From: an uncultured Opitutia bacterium
GTDB lineage: Bacteria; Verrucomicrobiota; Verrucomicrobiia; Opitutales; UBA953
DNA length: 64,000 nucleotides
Assembly: GCA_903855995.1 (NCBI GenBank)
Contig: CAIOAN010000007.1
Coordinates: 62,001-126,000 of the forward strand
Direction of reading: 5' to 3'
The translations under genes and the position numbers were made by a program. The notes below the pieces were generated by a model. It worked only from the letters and a program-made list of their open reading frames with translations. It was not told the origin of the DNA and ran no database searches. Every line of letters begins with the position of its first letter. Position 1 is the stretch's first letter. This document shows positions 27,386 to 36,800 of the stretch, piece by piece.

Positions 27386-28288
27386 TCAGTTCGTTCCGAT
27401 GAGGCCTAAAGAGCCGTCCTTGAAGACCGTGAATGCGGCGCGGATCTTGATGGTCTTAGGGCCGGCCGACTGTCCGACGAGATTCAATGTCAGGTCAGTC
27501 ATGACGCAGTGCCCTTTGAATGACACGGAGTCCGCTTTCAGGGAGCGGAGCTCGCCGTCGAGGAAGGTCCATAGTCCGGCTTTGCTGCTGGTGCCGATGA
27601 GCAGGGAGTAGATCTGTTCCTGACTTAGGCGCCTCCAGGAGGCCTTTGCCCGGGATTCTTGCTCTTCGATGATGGAATCGACCGCATCACGAACCCTGGC
27701 CGACTTGGAGGCGAAGATGCTTTCGGCTCCAAGGGATGGGTCGATGACCCCAGCAATCTCATTCTCCGTGTCGGCGATATTCTTCATGTTGGCAATGAAC
27801 GAGAATCGCTGCTCCAGATTGCCGGAGAATTGCGACTTCAATTGCTCCTCGACCCGGCGTTCGGCGACCCGCTTATCTTTTTCCGTCATGTTGATCGCGA
27901 TGCTATTCGCCAGGAACATGCCAAGCTCAGAGCCAAAAGTGGATGGGGCCTTGAGTGATGCGCAATTGCCCGCCTGTTTCTCGCGGCTCAGCGCGAGCCG
28001 ATAGGCCAGAAGCCTTGCCTGAGGATCCTTAAGGAGGTCGTTTTGGACGTAGAGGAAGTTGGCCGCGTGCCGGCTGGCCGCCCCCATGCGTTCGATGCAT
28101 CCCATGGCCTGCTTCATCTTTGCCTCTTCATTCTTAGTATCGATGAACTCGATGGCAGCGGCTTCGGAGCGAGCCGTCACCGCCGGCCGGATCGCATAGA
28201 CGACCGGGTCGTCGCTGATGGAGAGGCCGGCTTTGGCCGAAGCAGCGACAAGGCAAAGCGTTAACAGGGCAGGGAAGAGGCGGGGCAT
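27386..28288 (-). CDS. Secreted protein sharing a C-terminal module with the Sel1 protein
   Basis: The 300-residue precursor has a signal peptide (MPRLFPALLTLCLVAASAKA). The mature part is mostly helical up to about residue 220 (LLAYRLALSREKQAGNCASL, NIADTENEIAGVID). The end (IYSLLIGTSSKAGLWTFLDG ... GSLGLIGTN) aligns by eye with the last 75 residues of the Sel1-repeat protein at 24504: Y-x-hydrophobic-L-hydrophobic-G, G-x-WTF, GEL, and a closing G-x-L-x-LIG. No known family recognised. It converges with the M48-like gene. Confidence 0.7.
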   Translation of the reverse strand: MPRLFPALLTLCLVAASAKAGLSISDDPVVYAIRPAVTARSEAAAIEFIDTKNEEAKMKQAMGCIERMGAASRHAANFLYVQNDLLKDPQARLLAYRLALSREKQAGNCASLKAPSTFGSELGMFLANSIAINMTEKDKRVAERRVEEQLKSQFSGNLEQRFSFIANMKNIADTENEIAGVIDPSLGAESIFASKSARVRDAVDSIIEEQESRAKASWRRLSQEQIYSLLIGTSSKAGLWTFLDGELRSLKADSVSFKGHCVMTDLTLNLVGQSAGPKTIKIRAAFTVFKDGSLGLIGTN

Positions 28289-28387
28289 GGCCGGAATCTA
28301 ACCCCGGCTTACCACGCATAAAGCATAATAAGGTTACAATACGTCCTAGAAATAGTAGTCCTGTTGCTGATTCGACTCCGCTTTCCG

Positions 28388-29152
28388 ATGAAGCCTCCTC
28401 CCCATCTCCGCTCCCTGAAGACCGGTATGGCCGAGAAGCTGGGGTATTACGTCTACCTGTATGTCGATCCGCGGGATGGGAAGGTGTTCTACATCGGTAA
28501 AGGAAAGGATGAGCGTTGCTTGGACCATCTGTTCGAGGATGACGACCACCCGAAGGTGAAGCGCATCCGAGAGATTTTCGCCGCGGGGCTTGAGCCGCGC
28601 ATCGAGATGCTGGCGCATGGGTTAAGGTCGGAGCAGGAGGCCTACAACATCGAGGCCGCGGCCATCGGCCTGCTGGGCCTGGAGAACCTGACTAATCGCG
28701 TCGTGGGCAAGGACAGCCTTCGCTTCGGCCGCAAGCGATTGTCCGAACTCGAGGGTTACTACGCCGCCAAGCCGGTGAAGATCACGGACCCAGTCATCCT
28801 GATTCGTGTGAACCAGCTTTATCGTCACAGCATGCCGGCCGAGGAGCTGTATGAAATCACCCGTGGGGTCTGGAGGCTGGTTTTTGAAAGAGCCAGTGCC
28901 ATGAAGTATGCCTTCGCCGTCTATGAGGGGGTTGTCCGCGAGGTTTATGAAGTCGAGAAGTGGCGTCCCGCCCTGATTAACGGTTACACAACCCGGACCG
29001 ACCTCTTGCCCGAAGACGCCAAAGGCCGCATTGAATTCGTCGGCAAGGTCGCGCCCGAAGCCATACGCCAGAAGTATCTCCTCGGAGACGTTACCGCCTA
29101 TACCAAGGTCAGCCTACAGGCTCCCTGCCTTTATATCAACGAACCTGCCTAG
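28388..29152 (+). CDS. LEM-3-like GIY-YIG nuclease
   Basis: Two ATG starts are plausible (28388, or 28427 just before the domain). The GIY-YIG domain is at the N-terminus: YYVYLYVDPRDGKVFYIGKG, then DHLFEDDDHPKVKRI and the Glu of SEQEAYNIEAAAI as the metal ligand. A second domain of about 100 residues follows (YEITRGVWRLVFERASAMKY, AFAVYEGVVREVYEVEKW), also found after GIY-YIG in bacterial homologues. Family members cut DNA; the target is unknown. It is convergent with the GmrSD-like gene, one base apart, and forms the left end of a defence island. Confidence 0.82.
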   Translation: MKPPPHLRSLKTGMAEKLGYYVYLYVDPRDGKVFYIGKGKDERCLDHLFEDDDHPKVKRIREIFAAGLEPRIEMLAHGLRSEQEAYNIEAAAIGLLGLENLTNRVVGKDSLRFGRKRLSELEGYYAAKPVKITDPVILIRVNQLYRHSMPAEELYEITRGVWRLVFERASAMKYAFAVYEGVVREVYEVEKWRPALINGYTTRTDLLPEDAKGRIEFVGKVAPEAIRQKYLLGDVTAYTKVSLQAPCLYINEPA

Positions 29153-29153
29153 C

Positions 29154-30869
29154 TCAGGAGGCAGCCAGGAACTCGTTGAGGCGAGCGGCAATCAGCTTGC
29201 GACGCGCGCTCAGGAACTCCTTGTAGTTCTCGGTCTTCAGGAGCCTTGGGTCAGTCGGGATGCACTGGGCATCGAAAGCGGACTGACCTGCCGACTCGAT
29301 GAGGGCAGGGAAGTAGTCGGCGGGCGACTTATCGCTGATGTTGCGATTAGTCTTACCTCCGATGAACGAGAGATTCGCGATGTCGTCCGCCTCGCGAGAA
29401 GAATACGACTTCTTGAGCAAGGCCTTGGGGAAGATGTGATGGAACTGGAGCTTGTGCTGCACGCCGGAATGGTCGAAGGCGATGGACAGGTTGGACTTCC
29501 AGTCTTTGGCGCCAGCGGCCCTGAAGGCCAGGAACATGGTTTTGAACAGCGCGCTACGCTGGTTTCGTCCTTCGAGTTCCTCGGGCGAAACCTGCAGAAG
29601 GCCGACCTGTTGCCTTAGTTTCTCGACGAGATCCGCGACGCCGCCGCCATCGCGGATGATCGCCAGGTCCTGGTCGAGTAATGTCTCGCTCGATCCTCGG
29701 GAGTAGCGGCCCTTGGCATTGGCAAGCAGGCACCAGCGACGCAGCAGCTCGGCCTCTTCCTTGGAGAACTGGAAGTCGCGGCGATGCCCGTAATAAGCCA
29801 GCGCCACCATTAGGGACGAGGAGGACATCAGCGCAGGGCTATCGATCTTCGCGTTATTCCGAACGAAGTTCGAAGCGAACTCCATCCCCTTGACTGAATC
29901 ACTCCAGCCGGACTGTAGCTTGTCGACGCCGATGGTGTTGACGGTGATGAATCGTGACTGATTGGTGATAAAAGCGACCAGGCTTCGCAGGAAGACGCCC
30001 AGCTCGAGGTCCAGGCCTTCGTCGGCACATTGGCTTTGGAACGACTGGAAGGTCTTGAGCGCACCGCGCCACTTGGCGGTAATCTGCGCCAGCGCCAGGT
30101 CAGAGCTACGCAGTTTGGCGCCCAGAGAATTCACTCGGACAAAGATTTCCGTGACCTCGTCATAGGAGAGCGTCCGCTCGAGCACGTCCATGCGGTAGAC
30201 ATACTTCTTGATGCCACGAAGCTGCGCCAGACGTTGGCTATATTTATGGAAACGCGGGTCGCTAACCTCCTTGATGCCGGCCCGGGTGAGAAAGATGGCG
30301 TCGGTCTGAGACTTGAAAACATCGGTTACACTCACCCACTGCGGTAGTTGCTCGAGTTTCCGGGTGGCCACCACGAAGGTCTTCTTGTCGAAGCGCTGCT
30401 GGAGTTCGTCATCGGAAGAATCCGCTTCGTCCGAGATGGCTTCGCGCTCGTTGTCTTCTTCGTCGTCATCCTGCTCGTCGTCCTCGTCGATATCAGTCGC
30501 GCCGGTAAGCTGATCTGGGTGGTCTAGGTTGAAGAGGATATCGATGGGCTTCTTCCTGCCACGCACTGAAACGGGCTCCCCGCGGATGACAGAGGAGAGG
30601 GAGGTTAGGCGTTGCTGGCCGTCAAGCAGCAGGCGGGTGCTCTTGTAGGGGTTTGCCTCCTGTTTCACGGAGAAGTCCTGCAGCGGGACATCCTCATCGG
30701 TCTCCCAAAGCAGGATGGCGCCGGACGGGTATCCGCGGTAAAGGGAGTCCAACAGGTCGCGCACCCTGGTGGAGCGCCAGACGTAGCGACGCTGCATCTC
30801 CGGCAGCCGCAGCTCGCCCCTTTCGATCATGCTGACCAGTTCTTCTACGGATGCTTCGGATTTGGCCAT
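29154..30869 (-). CDS. GmrSD-like protein, DUF262 with C-terminal HNH (DUF1524-like)
   Basis: The 571-residue protein has the DUF262 motifs RLPEMQRRYVWRSTRVRDLL, YRGYPSGAILLWE and LLLDGQQRLTSL (a ParB-like NTP-binding fold) at residues about 20-95. It continues to a C-terminal HNH region, LQFHHIFPKALLKKS, with NLSFIGGKTNRNISDKSPAD near residue 510. A very acidic insert (about 125-155, DIDEDDEQDDDEEDNE) separates the first motifs from the rest. GmrSD proteins are type IV restriction enzymes against modified DNA. It is divergent from hsdM and tail-to-tail with the GIY-YIG gene. Confidence 0.85.
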   Translation of the reverse strand: MAKSEASVEELVSMIERGELRLPEMQRRYVWRSTRVRDLLDSLYRGYPSGAILLWETDEDVPLQDFSVKQEANPYKSTRLLLDGQQRLTSLSSVIRGEPVSVRGRKKPIDILFNLDHPDQLTGATDIDEDDEQDDDEEDNEREAISDEADSSDDELQQRFDKKTFVVATRKLEQLPQWVSVTDVFKSQTDAIFLTRAGIKEVSDPRFHKYSQRLAQLRGIKKYVYRMDVLERTLSYDEVTEIFVRVNSLGAKLRSSDLALAQITAKWRGALKTFQSFQSQCADEGLDLELGVFLRSLVAFITNQSRFITVNTIGVDKLQSGWSDSVKGMEFASNFVRNNAKIDSPALMSSSSLMVALAYYGHRRDFQFSKEEAELLRRWCLLANAKGRYSRGSSETLLDQDLAIIRDGGGVADLVEKLRQQVGLLQVSPEELEGRNQRSALFKTMFLAFRAAGAKDWKSNLSIAFDHSGVQHKLQFHHIFPKALLKKSYSSREADDIANLSFIGGKTNRNISDKSPADYFPALIESAGQSAFDAQCIPTDPRLLKTENYKEFLSARRKLIAARLNEFLAAS

Positions 30870-31026
30870 GGGGTTGGTCTAGGTCTAATGAACCTGCCAT
30901 TGGCACAAAACCAAGCCCAATTCAGGATGTTCGGAATAGTAAAGCCGCCGGGTGTTGGGACCTATTGTTGAATGACAAAAGGACAGATGGTCGTCGGCGG
31001 GGACGTGGCTGACGAACTGCCGTGGA

Positions 31027-31032
31027 TATAAT
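31027..31032 (+). promoter_or_regulatory. Possible -10 element for the hsd operon
   Basis: A perfect TATAAT lies 46 bp before the hsdM ATG in the 209-bp gap between the divergent GmrSD-like gene and hsdM. No convincing -35 hexamer is seen at 16-18 bp. Confidence 0.35.
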
Positions 31033-31078
31033 GGGCTTACAAGTAACTCGCGGTTGCAAAGGGTAGGGTGCGGGGCAT

Positions 31079-32622
31079 ATGACGAAGGGACCCAATTTCA
31101 TGCCTCCTTCGCAAGACAACCAGATACATATGGATCAAATCAAGCGAGCCGCTTGGGCCGCTTGCGACACCTTCCGAGGCGCCGTCGATGCGGGCCAGTA
31201 TAAGGACTACATCTTGGTGATGTTGTTCTTGAAATACATTTCGGATACCAATCGGGCGCACAGGAAGCAGCTGGAGGTGAAATATGCCGGCGATACTGTT
31301 CGGCTCGCTCGCGAGCTTCAGCGTGAACGCTTCCAGATTCCAGCCGGCGCCTCGTTCTACGACCTCTATGCGCAGCGTGGGGCCGACAACGTCGGTGAGC
31401 TGATCAACGCCGCCCTTGAATCGATCGAAGCCGCAAACCGCACGAAGCTGGGCGGCGTTTTCAGGAACATCGATTTCAATAGCGAGTCGAACCTTGGCCG
31501 TAAAGCCGACAGAAACCGTCGCTTAAAGGCCGTATTGGAGGATTTCGGCAAGCCTGAGCTCGATCTCGATCCTTCCCGCGTAAGCGAGGACATCATCGGC
31601 GAGTGCTACATTTACCTGATTTCTCAGTTCGCCTCCGACGCGGGAAAGAAGGCCGGCGAATTCTACACGCCATCGAGCATGTCAGTGCTGCTTGCCAAAC
31701 TCGCTGCGCCGAAGCCGGGCGATAAGATCTTCGACCCCTCCTGCGGTTCCGGCTCATTGCTCCTGAAGGCAGCCGCCGAGGTCGGTAGTCCGAACTTCGC
31801 GCTCTTTGGGCAGGAAGTAAACGGTGCCACGTGGGCCTTGGCTCGGATGAACATGTTCCTCCACGCCCAGGACTCGTCGGTCATCAAGTGGTGTGACACG
31901 CTGAATAGTCCTGAGCTGACCGAGAATGGCAGGCTCATGCAGTTCGACCGTGTCGTTGCCAACCCGCCGTTTTCTTTGGATAAATGGGGACATGAGGGGG
32001 CGGCCGCAGATCCTTTTGCGCGCTATTCGCGAGGCATCCCTCCGAAGTCTGCAGCGGACTATGCTTTCGTCACGCACGTCGTCGAATCTTTGAAGCCAGG
32101 CAAGGGAGTCGGCGCGATGATCGTGCCGCACGGGGTACTCTTCCGCGGAGCTGCCGAAGGGAAGATCCGCAAGGCGCTCCTCGAAGAAAACCTCATCGAT
32201 GCGGTGATCGGACTGCCTGAGGGCATGTTCAGTTCCACGGGGATCCCTGTCGCGATTCTCGTCATTGATCGCAGCCGTGAGCAGGGGGGGCTAACGCCAA
32301 CCGTAAGGATGTGCTGTTCATCGATGCGTCACGTGAATTCCTCGAAGGAAAGGCCCAGAACGTCCTTACGTCCGCACATATCGACAAGATCGTCGCCGTC
32401 TTCCGTGAGCGCCGAGAGGTCGAGAAGTATTCGCACTCCGCGATCCTCGACGAGATCAAGGAGAACGACTTCAACCTAAATATCCCCCGTTACGTCGACA
32501 CTTTCGAAGCCGAAGCCGTGGTCGATATCGCAAAGGTCCAACAGGAGATTGTCGCCCTCGAGAAGAAACAGGCCGAACTCCGCGTGAAGATGAACCAGTA
32601 TCTGAAGGAGCTGGGACTGTGA
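31079..32622 (+). CDS. hsdM: Type I restriction-modification DNA methyltransferase, frameshifted at a G7 tract
   Basis: Type I HsdM methylates adenine in the site chosen by HsdS. The N-terminal helical domain (WAACDTFRGAVDAGQYKDYI), SAM motif (FDPSCGSGSLLLKAA) and catalytic NPPF (Asn295) are intact. After residue 401 the frame runs into aberrant Ser/Arg-rich sequence ending at 32479. The true C-terminus (DVLFIDASREFLEGKAQNVL ... YLKELGL) is in the frame one base back, ending at 32622. Seven G residues (32284-32290) mark the switch; eight would restore one protein of about 515 residues. ATG 31100 is an alternative start. The stop overlaps hsdS by one base. Confidence 0.88.
32284..32290 (+). 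repeat. G7 homopolymer at the hsdM frame switch
   Basis: The tract reads as G-GGG-GGG relative to the hsdM frame, so a -1 slip places the ribosome on GCT-AAC-GCC and on into the correct C-terminus. One added G has the same effect. See the finding on hsdM. Confidence 0.9.
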
Positions 32623-33794
32623 TGATGAATGGTCCGCAAAAAGTATTGTTGTCCAAACTAGGCACCCTCAAGAAGGGCGGTGCCATTCTTCGCGAGAAAT
32701 TGCGCCCAGAAGGGGCAGCGGTTATTCTCTATGGCGATATCTACACTAAGTACGCCGAAATTGTGACTAGGTTAGTTTCCCGGGTAGATCCCTCTGCTGT
32801 AGTCGATGGTGTGCGACTTAACTCTGGAGATATCGTTTTCGCCGGTTCGGGTGAAACTGCCGAAGAAATTGGTAAGTGCATCGCATATGTTGGGAGAGAA
32901 GAGGCGTATGCTGGCGGCGACGTCGTTATTCTAAGCAATCATGGCCAGGACGCTCGTTACCTCGGCTATGCTCTAAATGCGGAAGATGCCATTCGGCAAA
33001 AGATGCGACTCGGGCAGGGCAGTTCAGTCATGCATCTTTATAAGGATGATGTGGGTAGTATCCAAATCCCTCTCCCGCCGCTAGCCGAACAGCGCAAGAT
33101 CGCAGAAATCATCCGGACCTGGGACGAGGCCATCGAGACCGCCGAAGCCGAACTCAAGGCCAAGCAGGAGCGGAAGCGATGGATGATGAAAAGAGTCTTC
33201 GAGGGGGCGTTTCAGACCATTAGCCAAGGCTGGAACAAGGTGTTGTTAGGAGACTGCTTCTTTGAGCGGTCGGAAGCTGGAAACACAGGACTTCCTCTCC
33301 TGTCTATCACTAGTGGCAATGGAGTCGTAGATAGAGAAGAAATTGGGCGAAGGGATACGTCGGCGGCCGATAAAGGCAAGTACCTGCGAATTTGCCCAGG
33401 CGACATCGGCTATAATACCATGAGAATGTGGCAAGGCGTATGCGGCCTATCCAAACACGAGGGGATTGTTAGCCCTGCCTACACCATCTTAAGGCCGCGC
33501 TCCGAAACTAACCCGGCCTTTATGTACTATCTTTTCAAGTGTCCTCCGATGGTTTCTAGGTTCCATCGTAGATCTCAAGGGCTTGTTAAGGACACCCTTA
33601 ACTTGAAGTTTCCTGCTTTCGCCAAAATTAGCGTAAATATCCCCAGCCAAAAAGAGCAGACAAAGATTGTGCAAATCCTGGAGGCCGCAGACGAAGAATT
33701 GGAATGGCTTAAAAGGCACCTCGAATCCCTGCGCACTCAAAAGCGCGGGCTGATGCAAAAGCTGGTGACCGGAGAGGTCCGGGTCGCGGTATAA
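32622..33794 (+). CDS. hsdS: Type I restriction-modification specificity subunit
   Basis: The ATG at 32622 overlaps the hsdM stop (TGATG); a GTG three bases earlier is an alternative. The 390-residue protein has two target-recognition domains, each closed by a conserved helix: IQIPLPPLAEQRKIAEIIRT (about 148-200) and VNIPSQKEQTKIVQILEAAD (about 340-385). These helices form the spacer that sets the distance between half-sites. The domains have lower GC and less regular codon use than neighbouring genes, in line with the frequent exchange of these domains. The recognition sequence cannot be predicted. Confidence 0.93.
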   Translation: MMNGPQKVLLSKLGTLKKGGAILREKLRPEGAAVILYGDIYTKYAEIVTRLVSRVDPSAVVDGVRLNSGDIVFAGSGETAEEIGKCIAYVGREEAYAGGDVVILSNHGQDARYLGYALNAEDAIRQKMRLGQGSSVMHLYKDDVGSIQIPLPPLAEQRKIAEIIRTWDEAIETAEAELKAKQERKRWMMKRVFEGAFQTISQGWNKVLLGDCFFERSEAGNTGLPLLSITSGNGVVDREEIGRRDTSAADKGKYLRICPGDIGYNTMRMWQGVCGLSKHEGIVSPAYTILRPRSETNPAFMYYLFKCPPMVSRFHRRSQGLVKDTLNLKFPAFAKISVNIPSQKEQTKIVQILEAADEELEWLKRHLESLRTQKRGLMQKLVTGEVRVAV

Positions 33795-33807
33795 ATTTAC
33801 AAAACCA

Positions 33808-36800
33808 ATGAGCAACAAACGCGAACTATCGGCTACCACCGAGAAACATGTATCACAGGTCCCGGCGCTAGCGCTGCTGTCAGCGCTGGGTTGGGAGATC
33901 GTCCCGCAGGCCGAGTCAGACGTGTTACGAGGCTCCAACACAAAGGTGCTTTTTCCGGAAGTCGCCGTCGATCAGCTGCTCCGCATCAACCGTTTTACGG
34001 CAAAGGGTCGTGAGCACTCTTTCGACAGATCTGATGCCGAAGAGGCGCTGCGTCAGCTCAATCCCACGTCGGACAGGAGCCTGAGGCTGGTCGACATCAA
34101 TCGCCATACGCACGAGACGCTGATTCTCGGCGCAACCATCGTGAAGACGGTGGAAGGCGACAAGAAGAGCCATGGGATGCGCTACGTGGATTGGGATAAC
34201 CCGGAAAACAACCGGTTCCAGGCGACAGCCGAATTCAGCGTGATGCGTAACGACGGAAAGAATACCAATCGCTGTGATATCGTGCTTTTGGTGAACGGTA
34301 TCCCGTTCGGTGTGATCGAGAACAAGGCTCCTGGTGTGGAGATGAGCAAGGGTGCCTATCAGCTGATCGCGTATCAGGCTCCAGATGCTATCCCGAGCCT
34401 CTTTCACACAGCTCAGCTATTGATCGCAGCCAATAAGAATGACGCGAGCTATACCTCGGTAGGCGGAAGCCGTAAGTCTTATGCGAAATGGCGCGAACAT
34501 CATGACGAAGCGGCCCTGTCTAAGCTCGTGAATCAGGCGCTGCCCTTGGAGGTCGAAAACGCGTTGTTCGCTCAGCCTCTCGCCGATGCTCGGCGCTTCT
34601 TCAAAGAACAGCGCGCCGCTGGCGAGATTTCGGTGACTGAACAAGACCGGCTTATCTATGGGCTTTGCCAGAAGGGAAGATTTCTGGAGTTCGCACGGAT
34701 TTACTCCCTGTTCGATGATGGCGACGAAGGCCGGAGAAAGATCGCCCGTCATCAGCAGTATTTTGGCGTAAAGGCCGTCGTGGAGCGTATCTCGGAACTG
34801 GGCCCGGATGGCGCCCGTAGGGGTGGTGTTGTGTGGCACACCCAGGGGTCGGGCAAATCGCTGACCATGGTCATGCTAGGCGTTGCCCTGTCCTATGAGA
34901 AGAAGATCACTAATCCGCGTATCGTCATCGTGACGGACAGGACGGATCTGGATGACCAGATTTCTTCCACTTTCAAGAATTGCCGGAAAGGCGTGAAGAA
35001 GGCCGATTCAGGTGCGCAGCTCCTCAAGCTGATTCAAAGCAAGACAACGGACGTCATCACTTCGGTGATCAATAAGTTCGAATCAGCGATGGAACATGCG
35101 TCCGATTTCAGGGATGATGATCCGAACATCATCGTCCTAGTGGACGAAGGGCACCGTACTCAGCACGGAAGCCTTGCCGCGCAGATGCGGCGTCTGATGC
35201 CTAGGGCCTGCTATATTGGCTTCACCGGCACTCCTATCCTGCGCAAGGACAAGGAGACGGCCGACCGTTTCGGCGGTATCATCCATAAGTATACCATCGA
35301 AGATGCGGTGAAGGACGGCGCCATCGTGCCGCTGATCTACGAGGGCCGACTGGTCGCGATGCATTCCAAGAAAGACGACCTGGATGCGATGTTCGAGCTC
35401 ATCTCTGCCGGATTGACCGACTTACAGAAGATCGACCTGAAGAAGAAGTTCACGAAGATGTCCGTCGTGGGCCGCACTGAGCCAGCCCTGTATGCGCGTG
35501 CATTTGACATCTCGGAGCACTTTTCGAAGAACTGGAAGGGAACGGGCTATAAAGGACAGGTGGTAGCCCCGACCAAGGCGGCCGCCATCCGCATGAAGGA
35601 GCTGTTCGAACAGTTTGGCCAGATCACTTCTGAAGTCATCATCTCGGGCCCTAATCAGCGCGAGGGCGATGAAGAGGTCGAAGGCGAAGGTAGCCCGGAA
35701 GATGAAGATAGCGTCAAGGTGTTCTGGAACCAGATGATGGCCAAGTACGGCGACGAGGAGAAATACAACCGACAAGTCATCAAAGCCTTCAAGGGCGAAG
35801 GAGGCCCTGACGTCATCATCGTCGTCTCCAAGCTGCTCACCGGATTCGACTGCCCTAGGAACGTCGCTATGTACATCTGCAAGCAGATGAAGGAAGAAAA
35901 CCTTCTCCAGGCTATCGCCCGAGTGAACCGTAACTGTGAAATCGCACGCCCTGGACGCGAAATCGATCATGACGACGACACCTCCGCCGATGTGAAGACT
36001 AACGGCTATATCTACGACTACGAAGGCCTTCTGTGTGAGCTCAACACGGCTATGCTGAACTATCGTAACCTTCAGGGTTACGACACTAAGGATATTCAAG
36101 GCGTGGTGACGCCGATCGTCGACGAGATCCGCAAGCTCCCGGCCCTATGCGCCGCGGTCCACGACATCTTCAAGGCAGTGAAGAACAAGCTGGATCACGA
36201 GCAGCTCGAGCAGGCGCTTCGCAACGATGATACGAGAAAAGAGTTTTCAGACCGCCTTGGCAGGTTTGCCAAGACCCTTGCTAAGGCTCTTGGCTCAACG
36301 CAGGCCTACGACATCTTCAAGGCCGAAGAGATCGAGAAGTTCAAGGGCGACTGGAAGCGCTTCTCTAATCTTCGTCGATCGGCGGCACTCCGCTATCAGG
36401 ATGCCGTTGATATGCGCGAGTTCGAGCCGAAGCTCCTCCAGCTCCTGAACAATAACATGGTGGCCGATCCTGCCAGGCAGATCATCAAGCCAGTGGACAT
36501 GAGCAACCCGGTGAAATTCCAGGAAGCCGTTGAAGAGGCTGGCGGCAGTCAGAGCGCTAAGAACGAGGGCAGAGGTCGTGCCATGAGGCGGTATCTAGAT
36601 GGTCATCTTAAGCACGAGGATCCCGCGCTATACCGCAAGTTCTCTGAGATGTTGGATGAGTCGCTCGCCAAATATGAGAGCGGACGTATCGATGCGCAGG
36701 AGCTGGCTAGACAGCTCGAGCAGCTGGCCAAGGACATTTTGGCAGGCAAACGCGAAAAGCCGCTGCCCGCCTCTATCGCCGGTAACGGCGACGCCGAGGC

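Noticed and set aside
32311-32622. Separate 103-residue gene at the end of hsdM
   Set aside because: Its sequence is the normal C-terminus of HsdM, so it was merged with the frameshifted hsdM.
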